NCBI GenBank assembly: GCA_000151295.1
Contig: GG745352.1
Coordinates: 155,384-219,383, forward strand
DNA length: 64,000 nucleotides
Reading direction: 5' to 3'
DNA from: Allomyces macrogynus ATCC 38327
Lineage: Eukaryota > Blastocladiomycota > Blastocladiomycetes > Blastocladiales > Blastocladiaceae
Under the pieces are notes generated by a model. That model saw nothing but the letters and a program-made list of their open reading frames with translations, made no database searches and was not told where the DNA came from. Both the position numbers and the translations under genes were made by a program. This document shows positions 35,383 to 46,902 of this stretch, in pieces. Position 1 is the stretch's first letter. Each line of letters begins with the position of its first letter.

Positions 35383-35878
35383 GATGGCTGCAGCAGGTTG
35401 CAGTTGGTGGACGGTTTGTGCGGGAGGGAGAGAAGGCTGCTGCAGAGAGCGGGGACCGGCGTTGATGATGAGAACTGCACTCGCACACGCGCCAAGGCCA
35501 GCGGGCGACTTGCTACCGGGAGGAGCAAGCGACGGCGCGCGCGCCCCGTGGTCCGGCCGTGTCGTCAGCGTCGCCCCCGCGTCGCACAGGCAGAGGTGGG
35601 TGGTGGCGGCGTGCCGTCGGTGTGCTGCAGGCCAGCTGCTTCTGGGTCCTGCCGTGGCGTGCCTGGGGCCAGCTACGTTTCATCAGGAGGGCCAGACACT
35701 TGCCCGTGACAATGCCATCATCGGCGCGCCCGCGACCGTCTGCTGCTGAAATTCGATCCAGCGGCTGCTCCGGCAAGCAAGCGGCCGTGCTTCACGTCTC
35801 CACTTCTGTCCCAGCTCTCGCCAGCTCCCCTTCGCGACCAGCATCGAAATCCATCCCAACCAAATTAGACCTGCAACC
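35383..35878. other. divergent promoter region, acyltransferase / TPI
   Basis: No coding sequence is supported between the divergent starts. Confidence 0.5.
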
Positions 35879-36748
35879 ATGACCACGACTCCGCGCAAGT
35901 TCTTTGTGGGCGGTGAGTTTCTGCGCGCTTTCCACCCGGCGGCGCGGCCTGGGCCAACCAGAATCGATTGCAATACTGATCGACCACCGATGCCCACGGA
36001 AAATTGATCATGACAAACAGGCAATTGGAAGATGAACGGGTCGACCAAGTCGATCCAGACGCTCGTCGACACGCTCAACAAGGCCCACTTGCCCGTCGAG
36101 CAAGTCGACGTGGTCGTGGCCCCGCCCGCCCCCTACCTCGCGCTCGTCCGCTCCACGCTTGACAGCAAGCTCGGCGTGTCGGCGCAAAACGTCTACGCGG
36201 CCAAGAGCGGCGCGTTTACGGGCGAGACCTCGCCGCTGTTCCTCAAGGACCTGGACATCCACTGGACGCTGACGGGCCACTCGGAGCGGCGCCAGTACTT
36301 CCGCGAATCATCCGAGTACGTGGCCGAAAAAACCAAGTTTGCGCTCGACCAAGGCTTGTCGGTGATCGCGTGCATTGGCGAGTCGCTCATCGAGCGCGAG
36401 ACGGGCGCGACCAACGCCGTGCTTGCCAGCCAGCTCGAGCCGCTGGCCGCTGCGTTGACGGCGGCCGACTGGGCGCGCGTCGTGCTCGCCTACGAGCCTG
36501 TCTGGGCGATTGGCACCGGTAAAGTCGCGACCCCCGCGCAGGCGCAGGACGCGCACAAGTACATTCGCTCGTGGCTCGCCAAGCACGTCTCGCCCGCAGT
36601 CGCACAGGCGACGCGTATCATCTATGGCGGGTCGGTCACGGCTGGCAACTGCGGCGAGCTGGCGCGCATGGGCGACATTGACGGGTTCCTCGTGGGCGGC
36701 GCGTCGCTCAAGCCCGAGTTTACGCAGATTGTCAAGGCGCGGTTGTAG
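35879..36748 (+). CDS. TPI1: triosephosphate isomerase
   Basis: This cytosolic TIM-barrel enzyme interconverts dihydroxyacetone phosphate and glyceraldehyde-3-phosphate. Exons 35879-35912 and 36021-36748 give 253 residues, the standard length. The 108-nt intron splits the first active-site motif; splicing gives MTTTPRKFFVGGNWKMNGS with the catalytic Lys. The catalytic His lies in TLTGHSERR (Thr replaces the more usual Ile) and the catalytic Glu in VVLAYEPVWAIGTGK. The phosphate-binding loop is IIYGGSVTAGN, followed by DGFLVGGASL. No frame breaks were found. It is convergent with nothing close and lies upstream of the phosphodiesterase gene. Confidence 0.98.
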
Positions 36749-37275
36749 AGCTTCGGTGGACGGAGTCGTTGGGTGTCGTTTGGAGGAATGATGGATGATT
36801 TTATTGGTCCACGCCGGCGCAAGAGGGCGGCGCTTGGCACGTGAGAATGACGAGGCTGCTCCGCCCGGCCAGGTCTTTATTGCGAGGTTCTGTTCTCGAA
36901 CCGGCTGTGGTTTGGCTTGGCCCGCACGACCTGTCCGCACCCAAAACGGGAACGCTGGAGCTGCAGAAGCTCGCCCTGCAGTCACTACGACGCACCACGA
37001 CCAAACTCGACGACGAGCCCGACGACGACTTTGACTCCGCCCGCTCCGGCCAAGGTTGCGCACCCGCCGGCTGCGACCGTGATTGTGTGCCCGGCCAGCG
37101 CTGCCAACGAATCCAGCCTCCCGGCCAACGGCACTGTCTACCCGTCTCCCGACCTGGACTTAACCGAATTCGACGACGACCAGCCAACTGCGACTGCGCA
37201 CGGTGCTCCGACATTCGACAAAATAGACGCGGCCGCTGCCCGCTCCATAGACCAGATCCTGCAATACAGCACGCC
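36749..37275. other. region between TPI and the phosphodiesterase
   Basis: A plus-strand frame to 37279 has protein-like composition (FDKIDAAAARSIDQILQYST). It may be an N-terminal phosphodiesterase segment cut off by a frame break, but I cannot show splicing. Confidence 0.35.
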
Positions 37276-39535
37276 ATGATGCCAGAGTGGTGCTCGCCCA
37301 CCGCGTCGGTCTCGTCCGACACGCCTTCTCCGTCGCCGCCGTTCCCGGCCACCGAGCCGGCCGACGCGCGCGATTTGCTCGCCAACGCCGTGGCCGAGTC
37401 GCACTTGTTTGGCAGTGGCAAACTTGTCGCTGATGACGACGGCATGGCCGCGCTCGCGTGCCTGCAGCTCGCGCAGCACGAGCTCGACGCGGTCGTGACG
37501 GTGCGTAATTTGTGCAATTCATTCGCGTTGAGGTCGAGGCGGAGGAGTCGGAGCGGAGAGCATCCCGCCTGACGTAGTCACCTGGCGGCCCGGATCATTT
37601 CGTCGCACATCGTCACTCATCGTCGAGAACTTGGTCGGTATTTACCTAGGCCTTTCGTAACTTTGCGAGCGTCGGCGACTCGACGGCCAACGACTTTGCA
37701 ATCGATGTCTTCCAGCTGTCGCGCTGGGAGCTGCACGGCCTGATCTTGGCCATGGCAAGACGGATTGGCGTGCCGCGCTTGCTCGGTGTGTCCTACGCAC
37801 GGATTTTGCAGTGGACGATGCAGGTCGAGTCGAGTACGTTCTCTATCCGGATTCAAAATCGATGATCGTGCGCTCGTGGCTGACGTTTAGCACTGTAGAG
37901 TACGTCCCAACCAATCCCTACCACCACTGGCGCCACGCGGCCGACGTGGCGCTCGTCGTCTACCTGACTCTCATCGCCTCTGGCGGCCGCGACCTCGTCA
38001 CGGCCATGGAGGCCGTCACCGTCTTTATCGCGGCCATCTGCCACGACATGGGCCATCCAGGGCGCAACAACCTCTACATGCTGCACTCCAACGACACGCT
38101 CGCCGTCAAGTACGGGCCCGACTCGGTGCTCGAAAAGTACTCGGTGGATCTCGGGCAGACGTCGCTCGCCCAATTCGGCATGCTTGATGCGCTCGAGCAC
38201 GACGAAAAGGCGCAGTTCCTGGACTTGTTTCGGGGCTTGATTCTCGCGACGGACATGTCGCACCACTTTACGCTCGTCAAGGACCTCGGCGACCTGCGAC
38301 AGCGCCTCGTCGAGCAGGACCAGGCGCTCGACGACGTTGACGGCGCCACGGCCGACTGGATGCTCTCGCCCACGTTCCACGACGGCGGTGGGCTGCCGTC
38401 ACCGATTCTCGAAGCCGATGACGCGCCCGACGACGCGCCCGTCTTCCGGGACCTACCTGCCGCATTACCGAGCGCGACCACCCTGACCACTCCGCACTCC
38501 ACCACCTCCGCTCCGTTCCTCCTCTTGCCCGACCAACCGCACCGGCACGCCTTACTCGCGTGCATCCTGCATGCCGCCGACATTTCCAACACCGTCCGCC
38601 CTTGGCCACTCTGTAAACGGTGGGCCGACCTGGTCCTGGCCGAGCTTTTCGCACAGGGCGACGCGGAACGCGCGCTCAGTTTACCCATCTCGCCGAATAC
38701 CGACCGCGCGACCTGCCGGCAAGCGCGGTTCTCGCTCGATTTCTCGGACATTATTATTCACCCGTTTTTTGCGTTGCTGGCGGACGCGGTGCCGGGAACA
38801 GGAGGGTTGTTGGACCAGTTAGCGGAGAACCGGTCATTATGGGAACAGGTGCGGGATCGGGAAGACGGTGGTACGGCAAGACGCGCGGGGGTGCCGGCGC
38901 CGATCTGGACCAAGGGCGACGCCGCTACGACGGCCGACGACGTGGTACCCGTCTCTCCCAGCGAGTCGTCGCCCGTGCCGATCGCGGCCTCCCCGTCTTC
39001 CCCGTCGCGCACCCCGCGCGCGCCCACGCGCCGCGTGAGTGTGGCCGCCGGCACGTTCACGATCCCGGAACAGTACTTCTCCGTCATCGCCGCCACCACC
39101 ACGTCCAGCACCACCTCCCCGACCTCCCCCACCACCCCGCCACCCACCACCGCGTCCCCCGACCCCGCCGAGTCCGATTTCGACGCCGTCTATATGGCCT
39201 ACATTTCGCGCGCGCGGTCGCGGTCGGGGTCCCGGCCACCTCCTGGCGGGGGAGGCCGGCGTGCGTCGCTTGATCCGCGGCGGCGGCGGGCGTCGGTGTT
39301 GCGCAACGGTGTGGGAAGGGTCGGGTCGGTGGCGACGTTGGACGAAGGCGCTCGGTCGTTGCCGCCGGTCCCGGCAGTCCCAAGTGAGTGGAAGTTGCTG
39401 CCGTCACGGCCGTTGCGGAACGGGGAGCCGGGGGTGGTGAGGGAGGGGTTTATGGTGGTGATGCCGGAAGAAGTGGGTGGGGGTGGGACGGGTGGGGAGG
39501 GGGAGGAGGTGGCGCCGGCGGGGAATGTGCCGTGA
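37276..39535 (+). CDS. class I 3',5'-cyclic-nucleotide phosphodiesterase
   Basis: It hydrolyses cAMP and/or cGMP. Exons 37276-37500, 37650-37833 and 37899-39535 give 681 residues. Intron 2 ends at GTAG (37898), joining MQVES to KYVPTNPYHHWRHAADV, the PDE signature with its first metal His. HD-type metal ligands continue in FIAAICHDMGHPGRNN, EHDEKAQFLDLFRGLILATD and LLACILHAADISNTVRPW. A long Ser/Thr/Pro tail follows the catalytic domain, from about residue 400. No GAF, PAS or membrane segment was seen, so localisation and nucleotide preference are unknown. The start at MMPEWCSPTASV is the first Met in frame and may not be the true N-terminus. A cNMP-binding fusion protein is encoded at 61144-63415 on this scaffold. 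Confidence 0.9.
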
Positions 39536-40919
39536 GGATGGGTGCAGTGGAGTGGGTTGGTTGTGGTTTGATTTTTTTTCGGCTGTCCTTGGGTTGAGGG
39601 ATGTGTTTGGGTACAGTTCAAGATGGGCATTTGATAGAGGCTCGGCTGGAACAATCGTAATCGTGTAAAGATGCGCGAGCGTTGGTCCGAGGCCGCGACG
39701 TGGACAAGTGACACATCGGCGCGGACCTGGACTGTGTGTGTGTGGCCGGCAGACTAGACAGGGCTCTGCTCCGGAGTCCGCGACCATCGTGGCGACCGTC
39801 GGTATCCACCATCACGCACACGATCATGGGCTCGTCAAACCCATTCGTGAACTCTCAAACCATGCCACGAGTCGCGATTTGAGCCTTTTCAATTGCAATT
39901 TGCTGGCACCGCACTCTGGGCTGCAGATTATGAAGCACCCGATCACGTTTGGCCTTGAGTTTTGATAGATTTCAGAGACGCATTGACGGGACCCGGCCGT
40001 GCAGCCGATTCCGCCTTTCGAGCAGTATCAGTGTGGTGACCACCACTGCCCTCACCTGCTGACTGGTACGTTCCGCCGTGAGCTGTGCCCAAGCTCTTGT
40101 TGGTAATTTTGGCGTTCGAATTGCCCTCCCCCACTCGCAAGCCCAAGATTTATCGGATGCTGCCTTGTCGCCAAAAAAAATTTCTTTGTGTGCGGGGTCA
40201 GCTTCTCCACCAGCTGTGCATGCTTTCTTTGTCGCGAGAGGTAAGTTGTGGGACACGGCCAGCTGGGAGACTGCGCCCGCGCGTCGACCGCCCGCATCAA
40301 ACCGACGGCGGGTGGCAAAGAGATGGCGACGGCGACTGTGACTTTAGTACGCTGTCCGCCGCCACCCATCGCCGCTTGGTCAGTGCTCTCGTGGCACCCT
40401 ACCCGCTGTGATATCGCGGCACATATAGTGCGAACTGGTGTCCTCCGGCGTGCACCACCAAGATGCTCAGGATTCTGTGGGTCGACTTCAAGTTTGCCGA
40501 GCGCGTCATCACTTGGCCCGCGCCGTCCAGTGCCGCTCCTCCACGTCAAGGCCAAGAGGTTAGCCGGTGTGCCCCGACGACGGGTTGTGCTGCAAGTTTG
40601 GCGGAAGTCGCTCGAGCTGGCGGCGACGTAAAAAAGAAAAGAGAAATAGGCCAGATTTTCCGTCCGGGAGACTGAAGCGAGTGTGAAGGTGCAGCGACCT
40701 GGAGAAATGCAGCGTGAGTTTGCGTGATCGTGGCAAGAAAGCTCCAAGGTGCCAGCCCCCTTGGACCTCACGACGCATTGAACCCCTGACGACGCGCTCC
40801 GGCGTGCTCGCGGCCCCCATACATCCACACCCCGGCTCTTTCCATTCGCCTGACCCAGAGCAATCACACATGTTCACTCGAGTTGTACCAAGCTTTCAAC
40901 CAAGGAAAATATCGTCAAA
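39536..40919. other. intergenic region downstream of the phosphodiesterase
   Basis: About 1.4 kb of mixed composition. Short open frames occur on both strands, but none shows a recognisable domain. Confidence 0.4.
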
Positions 40920-41260
40920 TCAAAGTTTGCTGTGCAGCTCCACACGCTCATTCTCCTCGGCTTGAACGTCCTGGACCCATGCCCACGTGCGAATTTGGTC
41001 AAGCAACGCGCGCCCATCGGCCGAGGTCGGGTCCAAGGGCGACGTCGGTAACGACGCGTTGGTCGGCGAGGGGGTCGTTGGTGTCGTCAGGGTCGACGGC
41101 AAGTCGGTGGTGATCGGGACATTTTCGTGTGTTGAAGCGGTTTCGATAATGAAGCAGGTGGACGTGGTGGTGCCGAGTTGCGCGACTTGCAGTCTCAGTT
41201 TTTTATGTCGATCGAGAGATTTGCCGACAGTTGAACGGGGTTCGATGCGCGAGCGGACGG
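40920..41260 (-). CDS. possible 3' exon of an unidentified gene
   Basis: A minus-strand frame open for about 110 codons ends with RALLDQIRTWAWVQDVQAEE and VELHSKL before a stop at 40920. The composition (Thr/Pro/Ser linker, then an amphipathic helix) looks protein-like. No start codon lies in frame, so it would have to be the last exon of a longer transcript, or chance. I do not recognise it. Confidence 0.25.
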
Positions 41261-41574
41261 GACGCGTGAGGTGAGGTGATGCGTGAAGCGTGTATAATGA
41301 ATATGATCCCCAGAAACCATTTTAGGCCGTCGAGTCAGACCCGCCACGTCAATCACCTCGTTACACGCACCTCTCTACCCTCGGCTCGGCTGCGGCCAGC
41401 ATACCTCCAGGGACATACTTTCACAAAGCGAAAGACGGGTCGGTCACCATTTCCCCAATTTTGTGCGCATGGCGCTCATGGACGGCGCAATGACATCTCT
41501 TGTGGTGCGAGCACTGGCAGGACGTGCTAACTTGTAATTGTCCTCTCGCCGCCCTTGCCAGCCATATAAGGCCG

Positions 41575-41580
41575 TCCTGG
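41575..41580 (+). promoter_or_regulatory. TATA-like element upstream of copy C1
   Basis: TATAAG about 130 bases before the homology start of the family copy C1. No ATG lies between it and the coding homology, consistent with that copy being dead. Confidence 0.35.
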
Positions 41581-41702
41581 TACTCAAAATTATCACTCTA
41601 TCCGCCTGCCCATTGCGTGTGCCAACTACGACCTCCACTCTCGCTGTCAATTTGCCTGTCGCCATTTCCTGCTCGGCTGCTCCATTGCTCACGTTCATTC
41701 AA

Positions 41703-42623
41703 GCAGCTGCCCGAGCCCATTGTCGCTCGACTCTTCAAGCTCCTCGACCCGGCAAGCGCGCGCGTACTTGGCTTGGTCGACTGCTCAACCTTCTCCATGC
41801 TCCAGTCACCGTGGCTGTTCTTCCTGGTCACCAAGACGGCGTTCCTGCCGAGCGACTCTGTCAAGCTCAAGCGGCTCCGCACGGCGCCCGGGTTCCCGTT
41901 CCTGTGCATTATGGACGTGGCGCACCAGTTTCTGATCATGGCCATCGAGCACAACAATGCCGAATTGCTCGACGAGCTCTTGGCGCAGCACCGCCCGCGG
42001 CAATTTGATGCGTAGCGGCTGTCGCGACTGCTTCCTGCACTCGTGCGCATGGACACGACTGCGCCGAATCGCTCGCGGATGGTTCTGTCGGTGCTCAATT
42101 ATGCCGTCTCGACCACAATCGACTGGCGCAGCGTCCGGGGGGCTCGATGTGGCTCGACCCGGTGGCGGTGACGAAAGTCGACAGAGTGCAGTAGCTCGCG
42201 GACCGGTCGACCGCGCCGGGCGCGTTCTCGATGCTGTCGCAGGTATTCCAGTGGATGCACGAATTCTCGCGCGACGACGGGATCGCGGTCGCGCGCGCCG
42301 TCCTGGCCTTGCCGCGGTCAAACTGGACGCTCGACCAGGTGGTCCGCGATCTGCAAGTGTGTGCCGAAGTGGAGGTAGTTGAGCAGATGGTCGCGCACCC
42401 GTCCGTTCAGCAGCTTCTTGCGACGGACGCGAGCCGGATCCTGGCCGTGGCGCGCGTGTTTGGGCGCGAGAAATTTATGAATGTGTTGCGTGCGGCGCAT
42501 CCGGCGGTGCAAGCGGTTGAAGGCGAGTTGGCGACGAACCCAAGCGCGCATGCAGCGTGGTGTCATGAGGAACGGCGGTTGGTGGGGGTCTCGGATGCGA
42601 TGCATCTGCATCGGATGCCGTGA
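41703..42623 (+). pseudogene. helical-repeat family, copy C1, with F-box-like N-terminus (inactivated)
   Basis: Homology begins LPEPIVARLFKLLDPASARV, which resembles an F-box, then DVAHQFLIMAIEHNNAELLD, an ankyrin-like helix pair. An in-frame TAG at 42013 interrupts the frame, which continues RLSRLLPALVRM and NRSRMVLSVLNYAVSTTIDW, matching copy C2 (HHLRMVLSVLRHAAA, VDWHSV). At a GGGGGG run near 42140 the frame shifts to MWLDPVAVTKVDRVQ, then another TAG. The C-terminal module from 42231 (FQWMHEFSRDDGIAVARAVL, SRILAVARVFGREKFMNVL) is open to 42623. No ATG precedes the first block. Two stops plus one shift indicate a pseudogene unless introns hide all three. Confidence 0.6.
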
Positions 42624-42987
42624 TGTGTGGTGGAGTACGCCCGGGCCGAGATGAATGGACGAGAATGATTGTTGGCTTTGTTACACTAGTTTTTGGCATG
42701 AATTTGGCCTGAAGGAACGCCGTCTTGGATGATGCGTGGAGCCAGTACATTTGATGCAGATATAGCGAAATGAAACTTTAGATCTTGGGCGCTGATACTT
42801 TCTGTAGAAGAAACGAACTCCGGCGCACGAATGTCGGTAGATCAAGGCGGTGGACAGTTCTGATGACATATTTTGGTGATCCAAGAGCATACGTGCGACA
42901 CAGAGGATATTTATCATGAGGCCGGCGACTAGTGTTAAAAAATATGACTGTGAGCAAATTAACCTCGAGGCAACAAAACCATTGAAG

Positions 42988-43834
42988 ATGGACCTGTCCT
43001 TGCCGCACCATTTGCGCATGGTCCTGTCGGTGCTGCGGCATGCGGCTGCAACCGAGGAATCCGCATCGTCTGTCGACTGGCACAGTGTGTTGATGCACCC
43101 GGTCGTGGAGTTGCTTCAAGGTACGGTGCGTGCGACGCTGGGCAACCCCAATTCGCCAGACCGCGCCGCGGCGGGCACTCCCGCAGTCTCGCTATTTGTT
43201 CTCGTCCAATGTCGGTCTGCTGCGGCTCATTTCGTACCTGGCGCGCATCTCTCTTGGGCGGCATCTCGTCGATTCGCTGCAGTTGCTCTTAACCCACCCA
43301 TTTGGCCCAAACCCAGCGACGTTTGGTTATTTCGGCGCAACCATGGCCATGCGGTCAGACCGATCTGGCGATATCCGAATGACGTTTCCGTTCTGGACGC
43401 GCAACACGCCCGTTTCCTTGCTGTACCTGTGGATGCGCAACACGCCGGCCGCCATTATTGCGGTTCTTCGCGCGTACGCGACGCGCCACCAGCTCACAAC
43501 GACGCTGCTCTTTGACCTCGCCTTGCTCGCGGCCGTCCAAGGGGGAGATATCGCAGCAATTGCCGCCATGATGAAGTCGCGTCGGACGCCCTCGCCGACA
43601 GAGGAGGGATTTGCGATGACGATTGAGCGTGGCCACCATTGGGTCACAAAGTCTTGCTTCAGCGTGCTAATCACGTCTAGCATACCGTCCTTGCTCCTCC
43701 AGCAAGATCAGGCGGTGGAGAACATTGTTGCCGTACATCTCCATTTTTCCAGGTGTCTTGCAGTGCTCCATGCTCACGCACTTTATCAATTTTGGTTGAG
43801 TGGGATCGATAGGGGACAGATATCATCGACATGA
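42988..43834 (+). CDS. helical-repeat family protein, copy C2 (apparently intact)
   Basis: Exons 42988-43125 and 43187-43834 (61-nt intron, GTGCGT...CGCAG) give 261 residues with no frame break. An upstream in-frame ATG at 42916 would add 24 residues. Blocks: MDLSLPHHLRMVLSVLRHAA, VVELLQGTSRYLFSSN, GLLRLISYLARISLGRHLVD, YLWMRNTPAAIIAVLRAYAT, FDLALLAAVQGGDIAAIAAM. The pattern of paired amphipathic helices is ankyrin- or HEAT-like, but no family signature is certain. It lacks the F-box-like N-terminus of C1. The C1-C2 tandem plus copy B and the relic at 3279 define a small lineage-specific family. Function is unknown. Confidence 0.55.
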
Positions 43835-44217
43835 TGATGCACACCCATCATTCTTTCGAGCTTTTCTGCCCGCGCGCAGCAAGTGATCTCGTAACCAGTT
43901 GATTCCGCACGCAATTAAGTTGAAAGAGGAATGTCGAGAATGTCGCGGTCTGGTATGGGTCGACCGGGGCTGACGGGGGTTGCTTTGCGTCGAAGTGGAT
44001 GGAAGCAGGTTCAAGTTGGGCAAAGTGTGACGTGGACGCGTCGCTTGCTCAATTGCGACACAACATAACGTTGGCGATCTCTGCACCCGCGACCACGACA
44101 AACGGCAGCCAGCATCAACAGCAAACCAACGCCAACGTGCCCAACACGCTGCAACTTGCTGCACCGTGTCTCGCCCCGCAACTGTTCCGGACCCACCAGC
44201 GCGCCAACAAGTCCAAG

Positions 44218-44978
44218 ATGTCTGCCCGTCGCGCGCTCCCGCAAGCAAGGCTGCATTTCGGCAGTGGTTTCGCCTCGAACACCGCTCGTTCGGCGGCCAG
44301 GACAGCAACAATCCGCTCGGCACCGCGCCCAAGCATGCTGGCTGTACCGGCAGCACGTCGTTCCCTCGCCACGTCGGCATCGTCGGCGGCGGCACGGCAA
44401 GAGTCCATGTTCACGGCGCGCAACGGCCTGTTCCTGACGGCGTTCACAGCGACCATGGCGGGCATGACGGCCTACTTTTTGAACTTGCAGCGGCGCAAGA
44501 ACCGTGCGTGTCTCGATTGACCGCGTCGTGGCCGCCGCGAGGAGCGAATGTGACTGGTCTAACGCGACCTCGACAAACTGTGTAGTGGTCATGGACGCGC
44601 TCATGTTTCAGATCCGTACCAACCCGACGCTGCGCGCCGAGCTGGGCGACAATATCGACTTGGCCGGGTGGGGCTGGATTTCCGGCGAGATCAACCAAAT
44701 GAAGGGTCTCGTCGACATTGCGTTTGACGTGACGGGCTCGACGGGTACGTCCTTTCTTCCTCTCGACGTGAGATTGTGTGCGCGCGAGCGACCGTGAAAC
44801 TGATGGGACGGAAAACTTGACAGGCAAGGTCGCCACGGTCGAGGTCAAGATGCAGCGGTTCCCGCACGACCCGCTGAAGTGGCAGACGGTCGACTACTTT
44901 GTCAGCACCAAGGACAAGTCGTGGAACGGCTACGTCGACGACGATGAAGGCCAGCTCGTGCTTAAGGGCGGCCTGTAG
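44218..44978 (+). CDS. COA1: cytochrome c oxidase assembly factor Coa1
   Basis: Coa1 is an inner-membrane factor for Cox1 maturation in complex IV assembly. Exons 44218-44503, 44586-44744 and 44824-44978 give 199 residues. The N-terminus (MSARRALPQARLHFGS, repeated Arg/Ser/Ala) is a mitochondrial presequence. One membrane segment follows (FTARNGLFLTAFTATMAGMT). The conserved domain includes LRAELGDNIDLAGWGWISGE and INQMKGLVDIAFDVTGSTGK, matching the family pattern LG..I.....W.WGE.NQ.KG..DI.F.V.G..G. The 3' part matches in order but is less conserved. Introns are GT-AG with consistent phase. Confidence 0.88.
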
Positions 44979-45361
44979 ACGCGCGTTCGTCTTTTTGTTT
45001 GGGCCTTTCTATGTGGCTCGCTATGCTGCGCTTTGCCGCACCGCGGCATGTCGTACTGTCTTCAAAACTGCTCGTAATAGCATAGTGTAGTTCCTTAGCG
45101 TTGTTGATGGGGAAAACTGAGACCTGAGTGGTTTTGCGGTTCTTGCGACCGCAATCAATGCACTAGCTTTCACTTGCAACCGCGCCGCCTGTCGCGACTT
45201 GTCACCGACCTTGATCACAGTCGTTGACCCGCCGTCAATCCCACCCCGTTGACGTTTTCCTTGCCAGCACTCGTCGCATTCGCCCAGCAACGGACTTTAA
45301 TTGCCTTTGTCTTCGCTTTCGTGCCAGTTCCTTGACCGCGCACCGACTGTGCCAACTCGTC
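44979..45361. other. short intergenic region
   Basis: Nothing beyond expected 3' and 5' flanks was seen. Confidence 0.4.
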
Positions 45362-46478
45362 ATGATGTCGAACTCGCAAGCCCGCCGGACCCCGACCTCG
45401 CGCGCCCGGCGCCCAGTCTTCACGCTGGCGACTCTCGCAGCAGTCGTTTTATTGCTCGCCGGACGCTCTGCCTTTGTCGTAGCTGCACCGCCGCCCGCTG
45501 TGCCGCTCCAAGCGAACGATGTCGCTGCTGTCGCCGAGAATCTCGCGTCACGCTACCTGCCGGCCGCAACGGCAGCAAGCGAGCAGCCAGTCGACGATGC
45601 GCCGATTGCCACGTTGACCCGGTCGCTGCTCGCGGCGGCACCGACGCAGTCTCCCACCTTAGGCAGGTTTCCTTTTGTCATTCGCGCTTCGGGTTCAATA
45701 ATCGCGATCTAACGCCGAAGTGTATCTTTAGTCAACAATTTTGCCGATGCCGTCGCCACCGACGCGTCGCCCGCGTGCCAGGCTGCACGTAACGAAGTCG
45801 ACCAGTGCCAGGAGCTGACGAAGTGTTTTGGGTCCGCTACTGAGCTGTTTTACGCGTCGACAGCGCAAGTGTGCGGGACGACGACGTGCCGCGACGCGAC
45901 GATTCGCGCGGCCAAGCAGCTCGCGGACGCGTGCGAGCAGACGATGCCCGACGAGCCCGGGTTTGCGCGCAGTGCCGTGTACTTGGTACGATTGGGATTG
46001 CTTGGGTGTGCAGATCGTGGCCGGGAAACTGACGGTGCTGCTGTGTTTCTACAGAGCTGGTCGATGTCGGCGCTCGGACAAGCCGCGTGCTCGGTGGTTA
46101 CGACTTCGGCTGGCACGCAGTCGTACGTCCTCGACATTGTCACCGCGCAGTACATGGCCTGGGATCAGGCGCGGATGACCGCTACTTTGAATCGCCCCGG
46201 TGCGTCTCCACCCTCCCGCGGGTCTCCTCCTTCGGCGTGCCGCCCCAACTTATTTTGCCGTCTCACCTCCAGGCTCGGCCAACTGGCTCAACGACCTCGG
46301 CGCGACCAAGCGCCGCCGCTTGGCGGACCAGCAGTGCACGCCCGCGACACGCCAGTTCTGGCAGCACGTTGACCGCCCGGGTACGCAGCCAACGCTTTAC
46401 TTGGCCACGATCCCGGAGCCCACGGCCTACATCGAGGGGTTGCGTGCGCTGTGCGGTCCCGCGTTCTTTGACACGTAA
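45362..46478 (+). CDS. secreted Cys-containing protein of unknown function
   Basis: Proposed exons 45362-45662, 45732-45985, 46055-46199 and 46273-46478 give 301 residues. After a basic N-terminus comes a hydrophobic segment (FTLATLAAVVLLLAGRSAFV) ending in VAA-PPP, a typical signal peptide. The mature part has evenly spaced cysteines (ASPACQAARNEVDQCQELTK, then CF, AQVCGTTTCRDATI, ADACEQT, GQAACSV, ADQQCTPATRQFW, ALCGPAFF), probably disulfide-bonded. No enzyme motif was recognised. The first intron needs either a GC donor at 45663 (69 nt) or a GT donor at 45693 (39 nt, CTAAC branch). Likely secreted or cell-wall associated. Confidence 0.65.
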
Positions 46479-46902
46479 AGTGGAGCAAAAGAGACGGAGG
46501 TGGAAGGAGTGAGGGGAGGCGAAGGGGAGACTGGGCACACATGGCAAGCATGGAGCAGAGGGGGAGGTCCGGACTGGATGGATGGACTGGACGGACACTG
46601 TCTCCGTTATATCATTCATTATTCCAATGGCATCTTGGTTGACTATTCATTGGGTACCCGCTCGTCCCGTCGGCGCGACGCGAGCACACGCTGCGGCCGA
46701 ACGGACGAGTAGAGATGCAAACGGCTGGAAAGGGTCCAAGGACAAAACCCTAAACAAACTTTTCTGCTCAACCTCATTAATGAAGATCCAAATCACAGTC
46801 ACATGAGACAGCCGTCGCAACCATCACAACTTGATCTGATCTTGTCCCAGCACCGGACACTCTCGCTGACCCTTCTCTCACCTCATCGACGGAACTATCA
46901 AA
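46479..46902. other. upstream region of the eS1 gene
   Basis: No gene supported. Confidence 0.4.

Noticed and set aside
37811..37890. Start of the phosphodiesterase at 37811
   Set aside because: That segment is intron sequence; exons upstream join in phase at 37833 and 37899 to give the PDE signature.
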